Shown piece after piece: positions 19,217 to 27,824 of a DNA stretch of 64,000 bases (its first letter is position 1; each line of letters starts with the position of its first letter). The notes below the pieces were generated by a model that was not told where the DNA came from, ran no database searches, and worked only from the letters and a program-made list of their open reading frames with translations. The position numbers and the translations under genes were made by a program. The DNA comes from Gammaproteobacteria bacterium (GTDB taxonomy: Bacteria > Pseudomonadota > Gammaproteobacteria > Pseudomonadales > Cellvibrionaceae): contig SEBV01000007.1 of the NCBI GenBank assembly GCA_004172865.1, positions 62,001-126,000 on the forward strand, read 5' to 3'.

Positions 19217-21352
19217 TTAGTGTAGCAATGGTAGTCGGATAATTCGTTCGCCGTAGCCAATCAGCACATTTTCTTTTTCGTCGATATAAAGTCCTTTAAT
19301 TGAATGCTGCGTTACTCGTGGCATTAATTGCCAACTTAGTCCTTGGTCACGAGAGAATAAAATATTTCCAGAACGGCTGGATATATAAATTGTTCCTGTG
19401 GATTTATCCCTTACTGGTTCCCGCAAATTATTGCTTTCAGGGTTCACGATAGTTCGCCAGGTTTTGCCTTTATCTGCTGATCTTAGAATTAAGCCATTTA
19501 ATCCAGTCGCAATTATGATGTTGGTTTCAGGTAGTGGGAGCAAATATTGGATTGCTGTATTAGTACCGCTTTGCAATTTCTTCCAATTTTTTCCACTATC
19601 ATCAGATCTCAAAATGATTCCATTGCTGCCCGTCGCAAAAAGATTTTTTTCAATAAGATAAATGCCCTGTAAATTCTCTTTGTGCCCGGTTTCAACAATC
19701 CGCCAATCTTTTCCATCGCTCGATAATTGAATGACGCCTGCATTACCCACTGCAATAAATTGATCATGTTGCTGGTCATAAATCCCGTCAAATAAATGCT
19801 CTTCATTATTTATATTGGCAGTCTGCCAGTTTTCGCCATTATTGTCGGAATAATAACTTGTTCCAGGGCCAGCTAGAGCAACAGCTGTTTCCTTATAGTT
19901 GCTAATAATTTTGTGGAAGTAACCTTTATTAGCATCGCCAAGTGCGAGTTTTATTTGCCACGACTCGCCGTTATCTGTAGATCGAATAATTGTTCCGGGC
20001 GAACCAGCTGCAAGCATTGTTTGCTTTTTATTATTCACATCTAATGAAAAAATATAGTCTTTGCTATTCAAAGGCGATATTGTTTTTTGCCAAGTCTTAC
20101 CTTTATTTTGGCTTTCAAATAGCAACCCGCTCGCACCAACAGCTACTAAAGTTTTGTTGTTGGGTGATGCCGCAACCTGATGAATAAATTCCGTAATACT
20201 ATCCTGCAGCTTATGCCACGTCTTACCGCCGTCTGAAGATCTCGCTACCAAACCGCCGCCACCAAAAGCAAAAATATCACTATTATTTGCAACGAACGAA
20301 GACTCAAAATCGCCGTTAATATTTTCGCTAACCTTATTCCAAACCCGGCCGCCGTTGTCAGAATAAATTAACGCGCCACTACTTCCAGCTGCTACAAGTG
20401 TTTGGTGTTTTTCTGAATAGATGATATTGCTAAGGGTTTGATTGGCGCTATAACTTATACCCCAGTTTTTGCCATCATCATCGGAGATGAAAATATCACC
20501 GTTGCTCGCAATAACAGCAATGGTTTTGTGTGCAACATCTATAGCACCTTTGATTAGGTTTGAATCTTTATTAACTTCAATCTTTTGCCATTGCTTAATA
20601 TTTTCATTACTTCGCAAAATATTTCCATCTGACGTAGTAATAATATGAAAATTCTCGCCATGGATTTGTACATTCAAGGTTGCGTTAGTGAAAGTTATTT
20701 CTTCCCAGTGTTGCCCACCATCGTTTGATACTAATAACATTCCATCGTCACCGCTGGCTAAAACGGCGTTGAGTTTTGGTAAATATTGAAGTTTTGTAAT
20801 GGCTGGCAAATTGACTTTTTCACTTACCGTAATTTTTTGCCAGTTTTCCTTAAGTGAATTGGAAAAAAATAACGCGCCTCTCGTGCCTGCAACTATCCAG
20901 GTTTTATGCGCTGGGTCATAGGTACTCGTATAGAGGTTTTGATTGAAATCAAGCGAGATTTTTTTCCAATCCTTTCCTGCATTATCGGAGTATGCGAGCA
21001 AGCCATTTTCACCCGTTACTATGAGCTGGTCGCCTTGAGTATTTGCGCTGATGCTGTTGATGTTATCGCTAATAGCAGAAGTATTTGCTGCTTGCCATTG
21101 TTTGCCGTCAGTAGAATAAATTATTGTGCCGTCGCTACCTGCAATATATGAGCAAGCTTGTGTATTGATTCCTGTAAAAAATGCGGCATTAATAACTTTC
21201 AAACCATCAACAACAAAATCGCTACCGTTTTTGTTTGAGTTTTTTTCTTGATTATCTGCAATTTCAGATTTTTTTGTGCAGGCTACAAATCCACTACACA
21301 AAATAATACAAAATACTATGCGGACTAGATCGGTGATTTTTATTTTACGCAT
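19217..21352 (-). CDS. Asp-box (BNR/Ycf48-like) beta-propeller lipoprotein
   Basis: A 711-aa predicted lipoprotein: hydrophobic signal followed by a lipobox (GFVACTKK, Cys near 25). The rest is built of repeats of about 42 residues, each containing an S-x-D-x-G-x-x-W Asp-box. Fifteen such motifs can be counted, for example SDDDGKNW, SSDGGKTW and STDNGESW. This indicates two or more beta-propellers of the sialidase/Ycf48-like type. No sialidase active-site residues (Arg triad, FRIP) were seen, so it is more likely a binding or scaffold protein at the envelope than a hydrolase. It is divergent from the pectate lyase gene and convergent with the TonB-C gene. Confidence 0.78.
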   Translation of the reverse strand: MRKIKITDLVRIVFCIILCSGFVACTKKSEIADNQEKNSNKNGSDFVVDGLKVINAAFFTGINTQACSYIAGSDGTIIYSTDGKQWQAANTSAISDNINSISANTQGDQLIVTGENGLLAYSDNAGKDWKKISLDFNQNLYTSTYDPAHKTWIVAGTRGALFFSNSLKENWQKITVSEKVNLPAITKLQYLPKLNAVLASGDDGMLLVSNDGGQHWEEITFTNATLNVQIHGENFHIITTSDGNILRSNENIKQWQKIEVNKDSNLIKGAIDVAHKTIAVIASNGDIFISDDDGKNWGISYSANQTLSNIIYSEKHQTLVAAGSSGALIYSDNGGRVWNKVSENINGDFESSFVANNSDIFAFGGGGLVARSSDGGKTWHKLQDSITEFIHQVAASPNNKTLVAVGASGLLFESQNKGKTWQKTISPLNSKDYIFSLDVNNKKQTMLAAGSPGTIIRSTDNGESWQIKLALGDANKGYFHKIISNYKETAVALAGPGTSYYSDNNGENWQTANINNEEHLFDGIYDQQHDQFIAVGNAGVIQLSSDGKDWRIVETGHKENLQGIYLIEKNLFATGSNGIILRSDDSGKNWKKLQSGTNTAIQYLLPLPETNIIIATGLNGLILRSADKGKTWRTIVNPESNNLREPVRDKSTGTIYISSRSGNILFSRDQGLSWQLMPRVTQHSIKGLYIDEKENVLIGYGERIIRLPLLH

Positions 21353-21718
21353 CGGCAGTTAATTACTTTTTTAGATGTGAGTTAGCCCGCATTGAAAGTT
21401 TTTAAATTTTCAATGGATCAGGTTTTCGTGTGCATCATTGCCGATGGCGCCAAACGTTTTTATTATATTTAAAAATCAAAGTCGGTTTTGGCGTGTTAAT
21501 AAGAACATTTAGAGAAGATTAAGGCTCTAAATATCGATTGAGTCAATTTAGCAATAAATGAATCAAATTCCCAGTTGTAAATAATATTTCACAAGTAAAT
21601 TTTTACTGTTATATTGTCTGCGCTCGGAATTTTTGCAAGCTTAACTGGTAGGCTTTGTATTTGCGCTCTGCAATACAAAAACTGCCACTAATCTGTCTAA
21701 CAAGATTGGAGTTTGCAA
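21353..21718. promoter_or_regulatory. Divergent intergenic region upstream of the propeller lipoprotein and pectate lyase
   Basis: 366 AT-rich bases with no gene. Near the pectate lyase start there is a hairpin: TTTGTATT (21654-21661) pairs with AATACAAA (21672-21679), extended inward by TGC/GCA. It could be a leader structure or an operator. Promoters for both divergent genes must lie here, but no convincing -35/-10 pair was identified. Confidence 0.5.
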
Positions 21719-22774
21719 ATGTTAAAAAAAATAATGATAAGTGCGTTACTGATTGGCGTTTCCGCTACCGCTATGGCGGCCAATCGTCCCAGTGGTTATA
21801 CAACTATTTGTAAAATTGGTGAAACCTGTTCTGTCAGCAAATCTACTAACGTAGCCTTTGGTGCGGACGGTCGTTTTGTTTACAAAATTCTCAATGGTAC
21901 TTTTAGTTGTAGTGTTGCCACTTTTGGTTCTGATCCTGCATCTGATAAAACTGTGAAAGAGTGTTCGATTCCTACCAGCGGTAGTGGTACTACGTCGAGC
22001 ACTGCAAGCAGCACCGCTAGCTCAGTGAAATCATCCAGTTCAAGTTCTACTGGTGGAACAACTGGCGGTAGCGGCGAATGTGTAGCGGGTGCAACTATTG
22101 AGAACAAAACTGTTGACTGCGGTGGCAAGACTATCGGTCTGTCTTGTCCTGTTGGTGATGCAGAAGGTCAACCTGCAGTATTGACCTTGAAAAATGCAAC
22201 CATAAAAAATGTGCGTCTTGGTAAAAATGGTGGTGCCGATGGTATTCACTGTGTGAGCGGAAATTGCCGTCTTGAAAATGTAGTGTGGGAAGACATCTGC
22301 GAAGATGCTGCTTCACTTATTGATAGCGGTAAAAAGTTAACTGTTTCTGGCGGTTCTGCTTACAACAGCGACTCATCAAGTTCACCAGGCGGTAAACCAG
22401 ATAAAATTTTCCAACACAATTCTTTGAACAGTACATTCGAAATTCTTGATGGATTTTCTGCTTCAGGTGTTAATGGAAAATTGTGGCGCTCCTGTGGTAA
22501 TTGCTCTAACAACGGTGGGCCACGTTATTTAGTGGTAAATAATGTGACTATCAATGGGAAAGTGGGCAGCATTGCAGGTGTGAATCGTAACTATGGCGAT
22601 AAAGCTACTATACGTAACTTGAAAATTCAGGGTTACAAATCTGGCTCACCAAAAGTGTGTGAAGAATTTAAAGGAATAGATAAAAAAGTGACGAGCGGTG
22701 ATTCACCGAAGTATGGTGAATACTGGAACACTGCTTATTGCGATGTGAGTAAGTCTGATGTTACGGGCTTCTAG
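21719..22774 (+). CDS. Secreted pectate lyase, polysaccharide lyase family 3
   Basis: Cleaves polygalacturonate by beta-elimination with calcium. The 351-aa product has a signal peptide (cleavage after ATAMAA). A ~65-residue N-terminal module containing FGADGRF follows, then a Thr/Ser linker (about 90-120), then a right-handed beta-helix domain of PL3 type. PL3 features include NATIKNVRLGKNGGADGIHC, the NVVWEDICEDAAS segment and many cysteines. The N-terminal module has no assignment from sequence alone and may bind carbohydrate. ATG at 21719 has GGAG upstream; the TTG six bases earlier is not needed. Confidence 0.9.
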   Translation: MLKKIMISALLIGVSATAMAANRPSGYTTICKIGETCSVSKSTNVAFGADGRFVYKILNGTFSCSVATFGSDPASDKTVKECSIPTSGSGTTSSTASSTASSVKSSSSSSTGGTTGGSGECVAGATIENKTVDCGGKTIGLSCPVGDAEGQPAVLTLKNATIKNVRLGKNGGADGIHCVSGNCRLENVVWEDICEDAASLIDSGKKLTVSGGSAYNSDSSSSPGGKPDKIFQHNSLNSTFEILDGFSASGVNGKLWRSCGNCSNNGGPRYLVVNNVTINGKVGSIAGVNRNYGDKATIRNLKIQGYKSGSPKVCEEFKGIDKKVTSGDSPKYGEYWNTAYCDVSKSDVTGF

Positions 22775-22885
22775 AAGCCATCTCAAAAATGGGCGCTGAA
22801 AATTCTTTTTGCTCCTTATTTTATGAGAAGGTTTCTTATGGATAATAAGATACATTACTAATCGGCTTGCAAAAAATCCAGCAAG

Positions 22886-22907
22886 CCCTCTCTGGCAACA
22901 GAGAGGG
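22886..22907. terminator. Hairpin between convergent genes
   Basis: CCCTCTCT (22886-22893) pairs with AGAGAGGG (22900-22907), loop GGCAAC. The T run is weak. It lies between the pectate lyase gene and the convergent coiled-coil gene and could stop transcription both ways. Confidence 0.65.
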
Positions 22908-22918
22908 TTCTAATGGAC

Positions 22919-23812
22919 TTATTCTTCAATTTGCCAACCTGCTCGCAGGCTCTGCCAAATCTCATCAAATTGTTTTTGCTCGTATTCACGCAGCACATTA
23001 AATTGTTCTTCCGTTAAGTTTTCTTTGGCAGTGCGTAAATAATTATCTTTGTAATCGTGCAGCGCCTCATGCATTTTATCCGCTAGGAATTTCTTTTCTT
23101 CTGCAGAAGCTCCAGTAATATCTTCAGCTGAATTTTTCAGTAGGTCTGCAAATGCTTGTTTCTGTTCCAGTTTGCTCAGCAGCAACGTAGTTTTCTTTTC
23201 TTCGTTTAAAGTATTTTTATCGCCGAGCTGATCATAAAAGCTATTCATTTGAAATTGTTCATAGGCAGAATCTTTAAGAAGTTCATATTTTTTGACTTCA
23301 TCCGGTTTTAACAGCTGCGCAATTTGGCGATCTATTTGCGCAACCAATTCCTGCTGTTTTTCGATGTTCGATTTAATATCCGCTTCGCTGGTAAAATAAC
23401 CTACGCTATTGGTATTCAGGATTCGTTCGCGCTCCAACAATAGCTCGCGCATTTTCTCCTGATCTTGCTTGGATAAATTGAGGGTTTTAAATAAGAGCGA
23501 ATATTTTTGTTCAAGCGTGCGGTTCAGGTTTTCTTTTTGCAGATTGCTGAATTCGTCGATTCTATTATTGCTATTTGCTGGTCTAGCTGGATTACTGGTG
23601 GGCTTTGCTGCCATTTGCCCGTAAGGATTCACCAATCGAGTATTGGTGCTGGTGTTTTTCAAAAGCGAATCTTGTTCCGCCTGTAATTTTTCATAGCTGC
23701 TTTTTTGAAGCGTATATTCACCCTCCAGATTTTGGTAATCCAGATAAAGTGACACATAACTTATTGCAACTGCGAGTAACAGCGCTATGAGAATTGCACT
23801 GATAATTTTCAT
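22919..23812 (-). CDS. Membrane-anchored coiled-coil protein, function unknown
   Basis: Not recognised as a named family. The 297-aa product starts with one hydrophobic segment (residues 4-25, no clear cleavage site). A polar, mostly helical and highly charged region follows (long Lys/Glu/Gln stretches). A low-complexity spacer with Pro and Asn lies at about 65-85. Two segments, LNLSKQDQEKMRELLLERE and LTEEQFNVLREYE, resemble the LTxxQ helices of Spy/CpxP-type periplasmic chaperones, so a periplasmic, adhesion-like or chaperone role is conceivable. AGGTAA is just upstream of the ATG. Monocistronic. Confidence 0.6.
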   Translation of the reverse strand: MKIISAILIALLLAVAISYVSLYLDYQNLEGEYTLQKSSYEKLQAEQDSLLKNTSTNTRLVNPYGQMAAKPTSNPARPANSNNRIDEFSNLQKENLNRTLEQKYSLLFKTLNLSKQDQEKMRELLLERERILNTNSVGYFTSEADIKSNIEKQQELVAQIDRQIAQLLKPDEVKKYELLKDSAYEQFQMNSFYDQLGDKNTLNEEKKTTLLLSKLEQKQAFADLLKNSAEDITGASAEEKKFLADKMHEALHDYKDNYLRTAKENLTEEQFNVLREYEQKQFDEIWQSLRAGWQIEE

Positions 23813-23955
23813 ATTACCTCCATTATGGTTTGCATCATTATTATGGAATTGAGGTAATGTGACCGAAAACGAATGCCTACAGAATTTAAGCTTTATTATT
23901 TGTTATCTTTGAAATTAACAGCGGAGCGACAGTAAATTGCTCCGCTGAATTTGGA

Positions 23956-25695
23956 TTACATTCTATCCATGACTTCTATTCCAAGCAAATCCAATCCTTG
24001 TTCTATAGTGCGTGCTACTAGATGACACAGGCGTAAACGACTATCGCGAATTTCCGGTTCAATGCCATCTTTCAAAATCGGGCATGCTTCATAAAAGGTC
24101 ATATACAAGCTGGCAATTTCATAAAGATAAGTACACAACAAATGCGGTAAAGCTTCCCGCGCAACTTGATCCAACACTTCACTAAATTGCAGTAATTTAA
24201 TCGCGAGCGTTTTTTCTTGCTCGGTGCCAATAACAATGTTGCTTGTTAATGAATCGGGCGTAACGCCTGCTTTACGGAAAATACTTTGGACGCGGGTAAA
24301 TGCATATTGCATGTAGGGCGCGGTGTTGCCTTCAAAGCTGAGCATACTTTCCCAGCTAAAAATATAATCGTTAGTGCGAGTTTTACTTAAGTCGGAATAT
24401 TTAACCGAGCCTATACCAACTTTGCGCGCAATTTCAGTGATCTCAGCATCGCTTAAATCGGTAGCTCTTTCGCGCACTAAAGTTTCGGCGCGCTCAACGG
24501 CTTCAATTAATAAGTCCGCAAGTTTCACAGTACCGCCGGTGCGAGTTTTAAATGGCTTGCCATCTGCACCGTTCATTGTGCCGAATGCCAAATGCTCAAG
24601 GCTAACTTGATCATCTACAAATTTTGCTTTTTTGGACGTTAAAAATACTTGTTGCATATGCAGAGATTGACGAGCGTCAATAAAATACATAATACGATTT
24701 GCGTGTAGCTTATTTACACGATAACGAAGAGCTGCCAAATCTGTTGTAGCGTATAAAAATCCTTCATCATTTTTTTGAATAATCATTCCTAAGGGTTCAC
24801 CATCCCTGTTTAGAATCTCTTCAAAAAAGACGACCACAGCCCCTTCACTTTCCACTGCTAAGCCTAACTGTTGCAAATCTTTGACGAGTGGTGCGAGATC
24901 ATCGTTATAAAAACTTTCTCCACATACGTCTGTTGATTTCAAAGTCACATTTAACGCTTTATATATTTCATTACTGTGCTTTAACGACAGCTCTCTAAAT
25001 TGCGCCCACAGCTTTAACATGTCCGCATCGCCAGATTGCAAACGCACAACGTAGGAACGTGCTTTGTCCGCAAAGGCTGCATCGTCATCAAAATGCTTCT
25101 TAGCTTGTTGATAAAAAACTTCTAAATCTTTTAAATCCATTTCTTTATTTGAGCTGAGTTGTTCCTCAAGCTCTGCAATCAACATCCCAAATTGCGTACC
25201 CCAATCGCCCACATGATTTTGGCGGATAACTTTATTGCCTTGGAATTCCAGCAAGCGTGCAAGCGCATCGCCAATAATAGTGGAGCGCAAATGGCCTACG
25301 TGCATTTCTTTCGCGAGGTTTGGGCCGGAGTAATCGATAACTACATTTTGCGGCGCGCTAACCGTGGCGATATTTAAACGAGCATCAACTTGTGCATTGG
25401 CAATTTGTTCGCCAAGCCAGGTGGGATTTAAATCGATATTGATAAAACCGGGGCCGGCGATTTCGAGCTTATCTGCAATACCGGCAAGCACAGGCTGGAG
25501 CGCCGCTACAATTTTTGCCGCCAATTCGCGAGGATTAGTGCCCATCGCTTTAGCTGCACCCATGGCACAATTGGCTTGATAATCGCCAAAGCCGGCCTTT
25601 TTGCCGGGCGCGATAAGGGCAGGTAGATCTGCCGGAATGCCGCAGGCGTGCATGGCGGTGAGGACTTTTTCGTTAAGTAATTCGCGAATATTCAT
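23956..25695 (-). CDS. argS: Arginyl-tRNA synthetase
   Basis: Class I aminoacyl-tRNA synthetase charging tRNA-Arg. The N-terminal Add-1 domain leads to [17 protein letters not shown], which contains the HIGH-type motif HVGH. The catalytic core contains the [14 protein letters not shown] segment, and the C-terminal anticodon-binding (DALR) domain ends in LGIEVMDRM. 579 aa is the normal length. It is divergent from the enoyl-CoA hydratase gene. Confidence 0.96.
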   Translation of the reverse strand: MNIRELLNEKVLTAMHACGIPADLPALIAPGKKAGFGDYQANCAMGAAKAMGTNPRELAAKIVAALQPVLAGIADKLEIAGPGFINIDLNPTWLGEQIANAQVDARLNIATVSAPQNVVIDYSGPNLAKEMHVGHLRSTIIGDALARLLEFQGNKVIRQNHVGDWGTQFGMLIAELEEQLSSNKEMDLKDLEVFYQQAKKHFDDDAAFADKARSYVVRLQSGDADMLKLWAQFRELSLKHSNEIYKALNVTLKSTDVCGESFYNDDLAPLVKDLQQLGLAVESEGAVVVFFEEILNRDGEPLGMIIQKNDEGFLYATTDLAALRYRVNKLHANRIMYFIDARQSLHMQQVFLTSKKAKFVDDQVSLEHLAFGTMNGADGKPFKTRTGGTVKLADLLIEAVERAETLVRERATDLSDAEITEIARKVGIGSVKYSDLSKTRTNDYIFSWESMLSFEGNTAPYMQYAFTRVQSIFRKAGVTPDSLTSNIVIGTEQEKTLAIKLLQFSEVLDQVAREALPHLLCTYLYEIASLYMTFYEACPILKDGIEPEIRDSRLRLCHLVARTIEQGLDLLGIEVMDRM

Positions 25696-25829
25696 AAGAG
25701 TCTTTCAGTAAAATAAATAGGAGTCTTTGCAAAGATAGTAGGGTGTTGTCAGAAGATGATTCAGAAAACAGAAAGGCGCGAATTGTACCCTATACTTGTC
25801 ACAAGCCATAACCATGTAAGGACGTAAGT

Positions 25830-26627
25830 ATGACGACAGACACTACAATAACGAGCGCCAGCCCGCTGATCCTGGTGGATCAGGACGACCGAATTCTTCG
25901 CATTCAATTTAATCGCCCCGAACGTAAAAACGCCTTGTCTTTGGCAATGTATGCGGCGCTCGCCGATATCATCCACGCCGCCAATAATGATCGCAGCGTA
26001 CGAGTGTTAGTCTTGAGCGGGGTGAATGAGTGCTTTACCAGCGGCAATGATCTGCTCGATTTTATGAATGACCCAGAAATTCGGGATACGCATCCCGTTG
26101 TGCGTTTTATGGTTGCGCTACAAAACTGCCAAAAGCCAGTAGTGGCGGTAGTGCAAGGCCATGCTGTAGGCATTGGCACCACGCTCTTACTGCATTGCGA
26201 TTTGGTTTACGCCGCACAAGACGCGCGCTTGCAATTGCCCTTTGTAAATTTAGGTTTGTGCCCGGAATATGCCAGCAGCTACTTGGTGCCGCGTTTAGTC
26301 GGCCAGCAAAAAGCCGCCGAATTATTATTGCTTGGTGAATCTTTTACCGGCAGTGATGCGGAAAAAATGGGCTTCGTAAATGCGGCAGTTCCAGTGAATG
26401 AATTGATTAGCTACGCCGAGACCAAAATTCAGCGCCTCGCCGAGCAACCGCCAGCAGCAGTTCGCCGCGCAAAATTGCTCTTAAAGAAAACTCAACACGA
26501 CGGCGTTGAAACTGCATTAGCGGCGGAGTTTATCGGATTTGCGGAAGGATTAAATTCCAACGAATGCAAGGAATCCGTGACAGCATTTTTTGAAAAACGT
26601 AAGCCGGATTTTTCTAAGTTTGAATAA
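25830..26627 (+). CDS. Enoyl-CoA hydratase/isomerase family protein
   Basis: A 265-aa crotonase-fold protein. RPERKNALSLAMYAAL and the oxyanion-hole segments SGNDLLDF and GHAVGIGTTLLLHCD mark the family. The residue aligned with the second catalytic glutamate lies in the FVNLGLCPEYAS region, where a Glu is present. It could act as an enoyl-CoA hydratase or as a delta-isomerase; the sequence does not decide. AAGGACG is placed 6-12 bases before the ATG. The next gene is a reductase of the dienoyl-CoA type, suggesting a role in fatty-acid breakdown. Confidence 0.85.
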   Translation: MTTDTTITSASPLILVDQDDRILRIQFNRPERKNALSLAMYAALADIIHAANNDRSVRVLVLSGVNECFTSGNDLLDFMNDPEIRDTHPVVRFMVALQNCQKPVVAVVQGHAVGIGTTLLLHCDLVYAAQDARLQLPFVNLGLCPEYASSYLVPRLVGQQKAAELLLLGESFTGSDAEKMGFVNAAVPVNELISYAETKIQRLAEQPPAAVRRAKLLLKKTQHDGVETALAAEFIGFAEGLNSNECKESVTAFFEKRKPDFSKFE

Positions 26628-26678
26628 AGTATTTCACTTTGAATAGATTCTTCGATCAACTCGGTAGCGATTTTTCTA

Positions 26679-26749
26679 GCTCCCTAGCCGGGAGCCCCAA
26701 GCTTCAGCTTGGTAATGCACATATACACTCCCAAGCTAGAGCTTGGGAG
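26679..26749. repeat. Cluster of palindromic repeats
   Basis: Three palindromes in 71 bases: GCTCCC/GGGAGC (26679-26695), CCAAGCT/AGCTTGG (26697-26712) and CTCCCAAGCT/AGCTTGGGAG (26728-26749, perfect 10-bp arms). The sequences are related to each other, like interspersed REP-type elements. It lies between the hydratase and reductase genes. Confidence 0.75.
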
Positions 26750-26780
26750 CGAGTCCTTAAAATAAATTGCGGATACGTTT

Positions 26781-27593
26781 ATGACCTCTCCCTTTAATTT
26801 CCAAAACAAAAACGTTCTCGTTGTCGGTGGTACTAGCGGCATCAATCGCGGTATCGCAGAAACTTTCGCTAAATCTGGTGCGCGAGTTGCGGTGGTGAGC
26901 CGCGCGCAAGAAAAGGTTGATGACACTATCGCATCGCTAAAAAACTACGGTGCAGCAGACGCAAAAGGTTTTGCGGCGGATGTCCGCGAACCCGACGCTA
27001 TCAAAAACGGCGTTACAGAATTACATAAAGCTTGGGGCAATTTTGATGTTGTGGTATCCGGTGCGGCAGGAAATTTTCCCGCGTTGGCGACGGGCATGTC
27101 CGCAAACGGTTTCCGCTCGGTGATTGAAATTGATTTGCTCGGCACCTTTCATGTTATGCAGGCGGTCTACCCGTTTCTGACCAAACCAGGTGCATCCATT
27201 ATCAATATCTCCGCGCCGCAAGCCTTTATTCCCATGGCGGGCCAATCCCACGTGTGCGCGGCAAAAGCCGGTGTGGATATGATTACGCGCACGTTGTGTT
27301 TGGAGTGGGGCGGCGAAGGAATTCGTATAAATTCGATAATTCCTGGACCTATCGATAACACCGAAGGCATGAAACGCCTTGCGCCCACAGAAGGTATTCG
27401 TAAAGCCGTCACCAAATCTGTACCCCTGCAGCGCATGGGTTCAACGGATGATATTGCTAATGCCTGTTTGTTTTTAGCATCGGATTTTGCAAGTTATATC
27501 ACTGGCGCAATTATTCCGGTCGATGGTGGCTGGGCACAGGGCGGTGCGGCTTTGGTTGGCGCGAGTTTGGCCGAAATGCTGAAAGCAAAATAG
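26781..27593 (+). CDS. SDR oxidoreductase, 2,4-dienoyl-CoA reductase-like
   Basis: A 270-aa short-chain dehydrogenase. The cofactor motif VGGTSGINRGIA begins near residue 14. The core contains SGAAGNFPA and NISAPQAFIPMAGQ. The usual catalytic Tyr of YxxxK is absent (SHVCAAKAGVDM, Lys retained), and the C-terminus has the GAIIPVDGGW motif. Absence of that Tyr is normal in the DECR/PECR branch, supporting a 2,4-dienoyl-CoA reductase-like function in unsaturated fatty-acid breakdown. It is downstream of an enoyl-CoA hydratase gene, separated by palindromic repeats, so it may be transcribed separately. Confidence 0.8.
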   Translation: MTSPFNFQNKNVLVVGGTSGINRGIAETFAKSGARVAVVSRAQEKVDDTIASLKNYGAADAKGFAADVREPDAIKNGVTELHKAWGNFDVVVSGAAGNFPALATGMSANGFRSVIEIDLLGTFHVMQAVYPFLTKPGASIINISAPQAFIPMAGQSHVCAAKAGVDMITRTLCLEWGGEGIRINSIIPGPIDNTEGMKRLAPTEGIRKAVTKSVPLQRMGSTDDIANACLFLASDFASYITGAIIPVDGGWAQGGAALVGASLAEMLKAK

Positions 27594-27606
27594 CTTCCAA
27601 AACCCA

Positions 27607-27633
27607 TGACGATTGCCCATATGGCAATTGTCA
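27607..27633 (+). terminator. Hairpin after the SDR gene
   Basis: TGACGATTGCC (27607-27617) pairs with GGCAATTGTCA (27623-27633, one mismatch), loop CATAT. It lies just after the SDR stop; the T run is weak. Confidence 0.6.
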
Positions 27634-27661
27634 TCACCTTTCAAGTTACTGCCTCTTTGCG

Positions 27662-27710
27662 TTGACAGACCAATTGGTCGGTTGTTATCTTGCCGACCAA
27701 CTAGTCGGTT
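27662..27710 (+). promoter_or_regulatory. Promoter with two TetR-type operators for the RND operon
   Basis: TTGACA (27662-27667) and TATCTT (27686-27691), spacing 18, form a plausible promoter. A 12-bp perfect palindrome GACCAATTGGTC (27668-27679) sits between them. A second copy, GACCAACTAGTCGGTT (27695-27710), repeats 13 of 16 bases of the first (27668-27683) exactly 27 bases further on, overlapping the likely transcription start. The layout fits repression by the TetR protein encoded at the end of the operon. Confidence 0.78.
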
Positions 27711-27824
27711 TGTTACCGATTTCTTATTATCCTCTTTATTGCTATCGGCTTTTTGCAGCGCTCCAGCGTTACAGAAAGTTCAGTTGCTGGCATACAGCCG
27801 TTTTATCAGGAGCAAGGAAAAACC

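Noticed and set aside
26781-27593. SDR gene as inactive because the YxxxK tyrosine is missing
   Set aside because: The DECR/PECR branch normally lacks that Tyr; the other motifs are intact.
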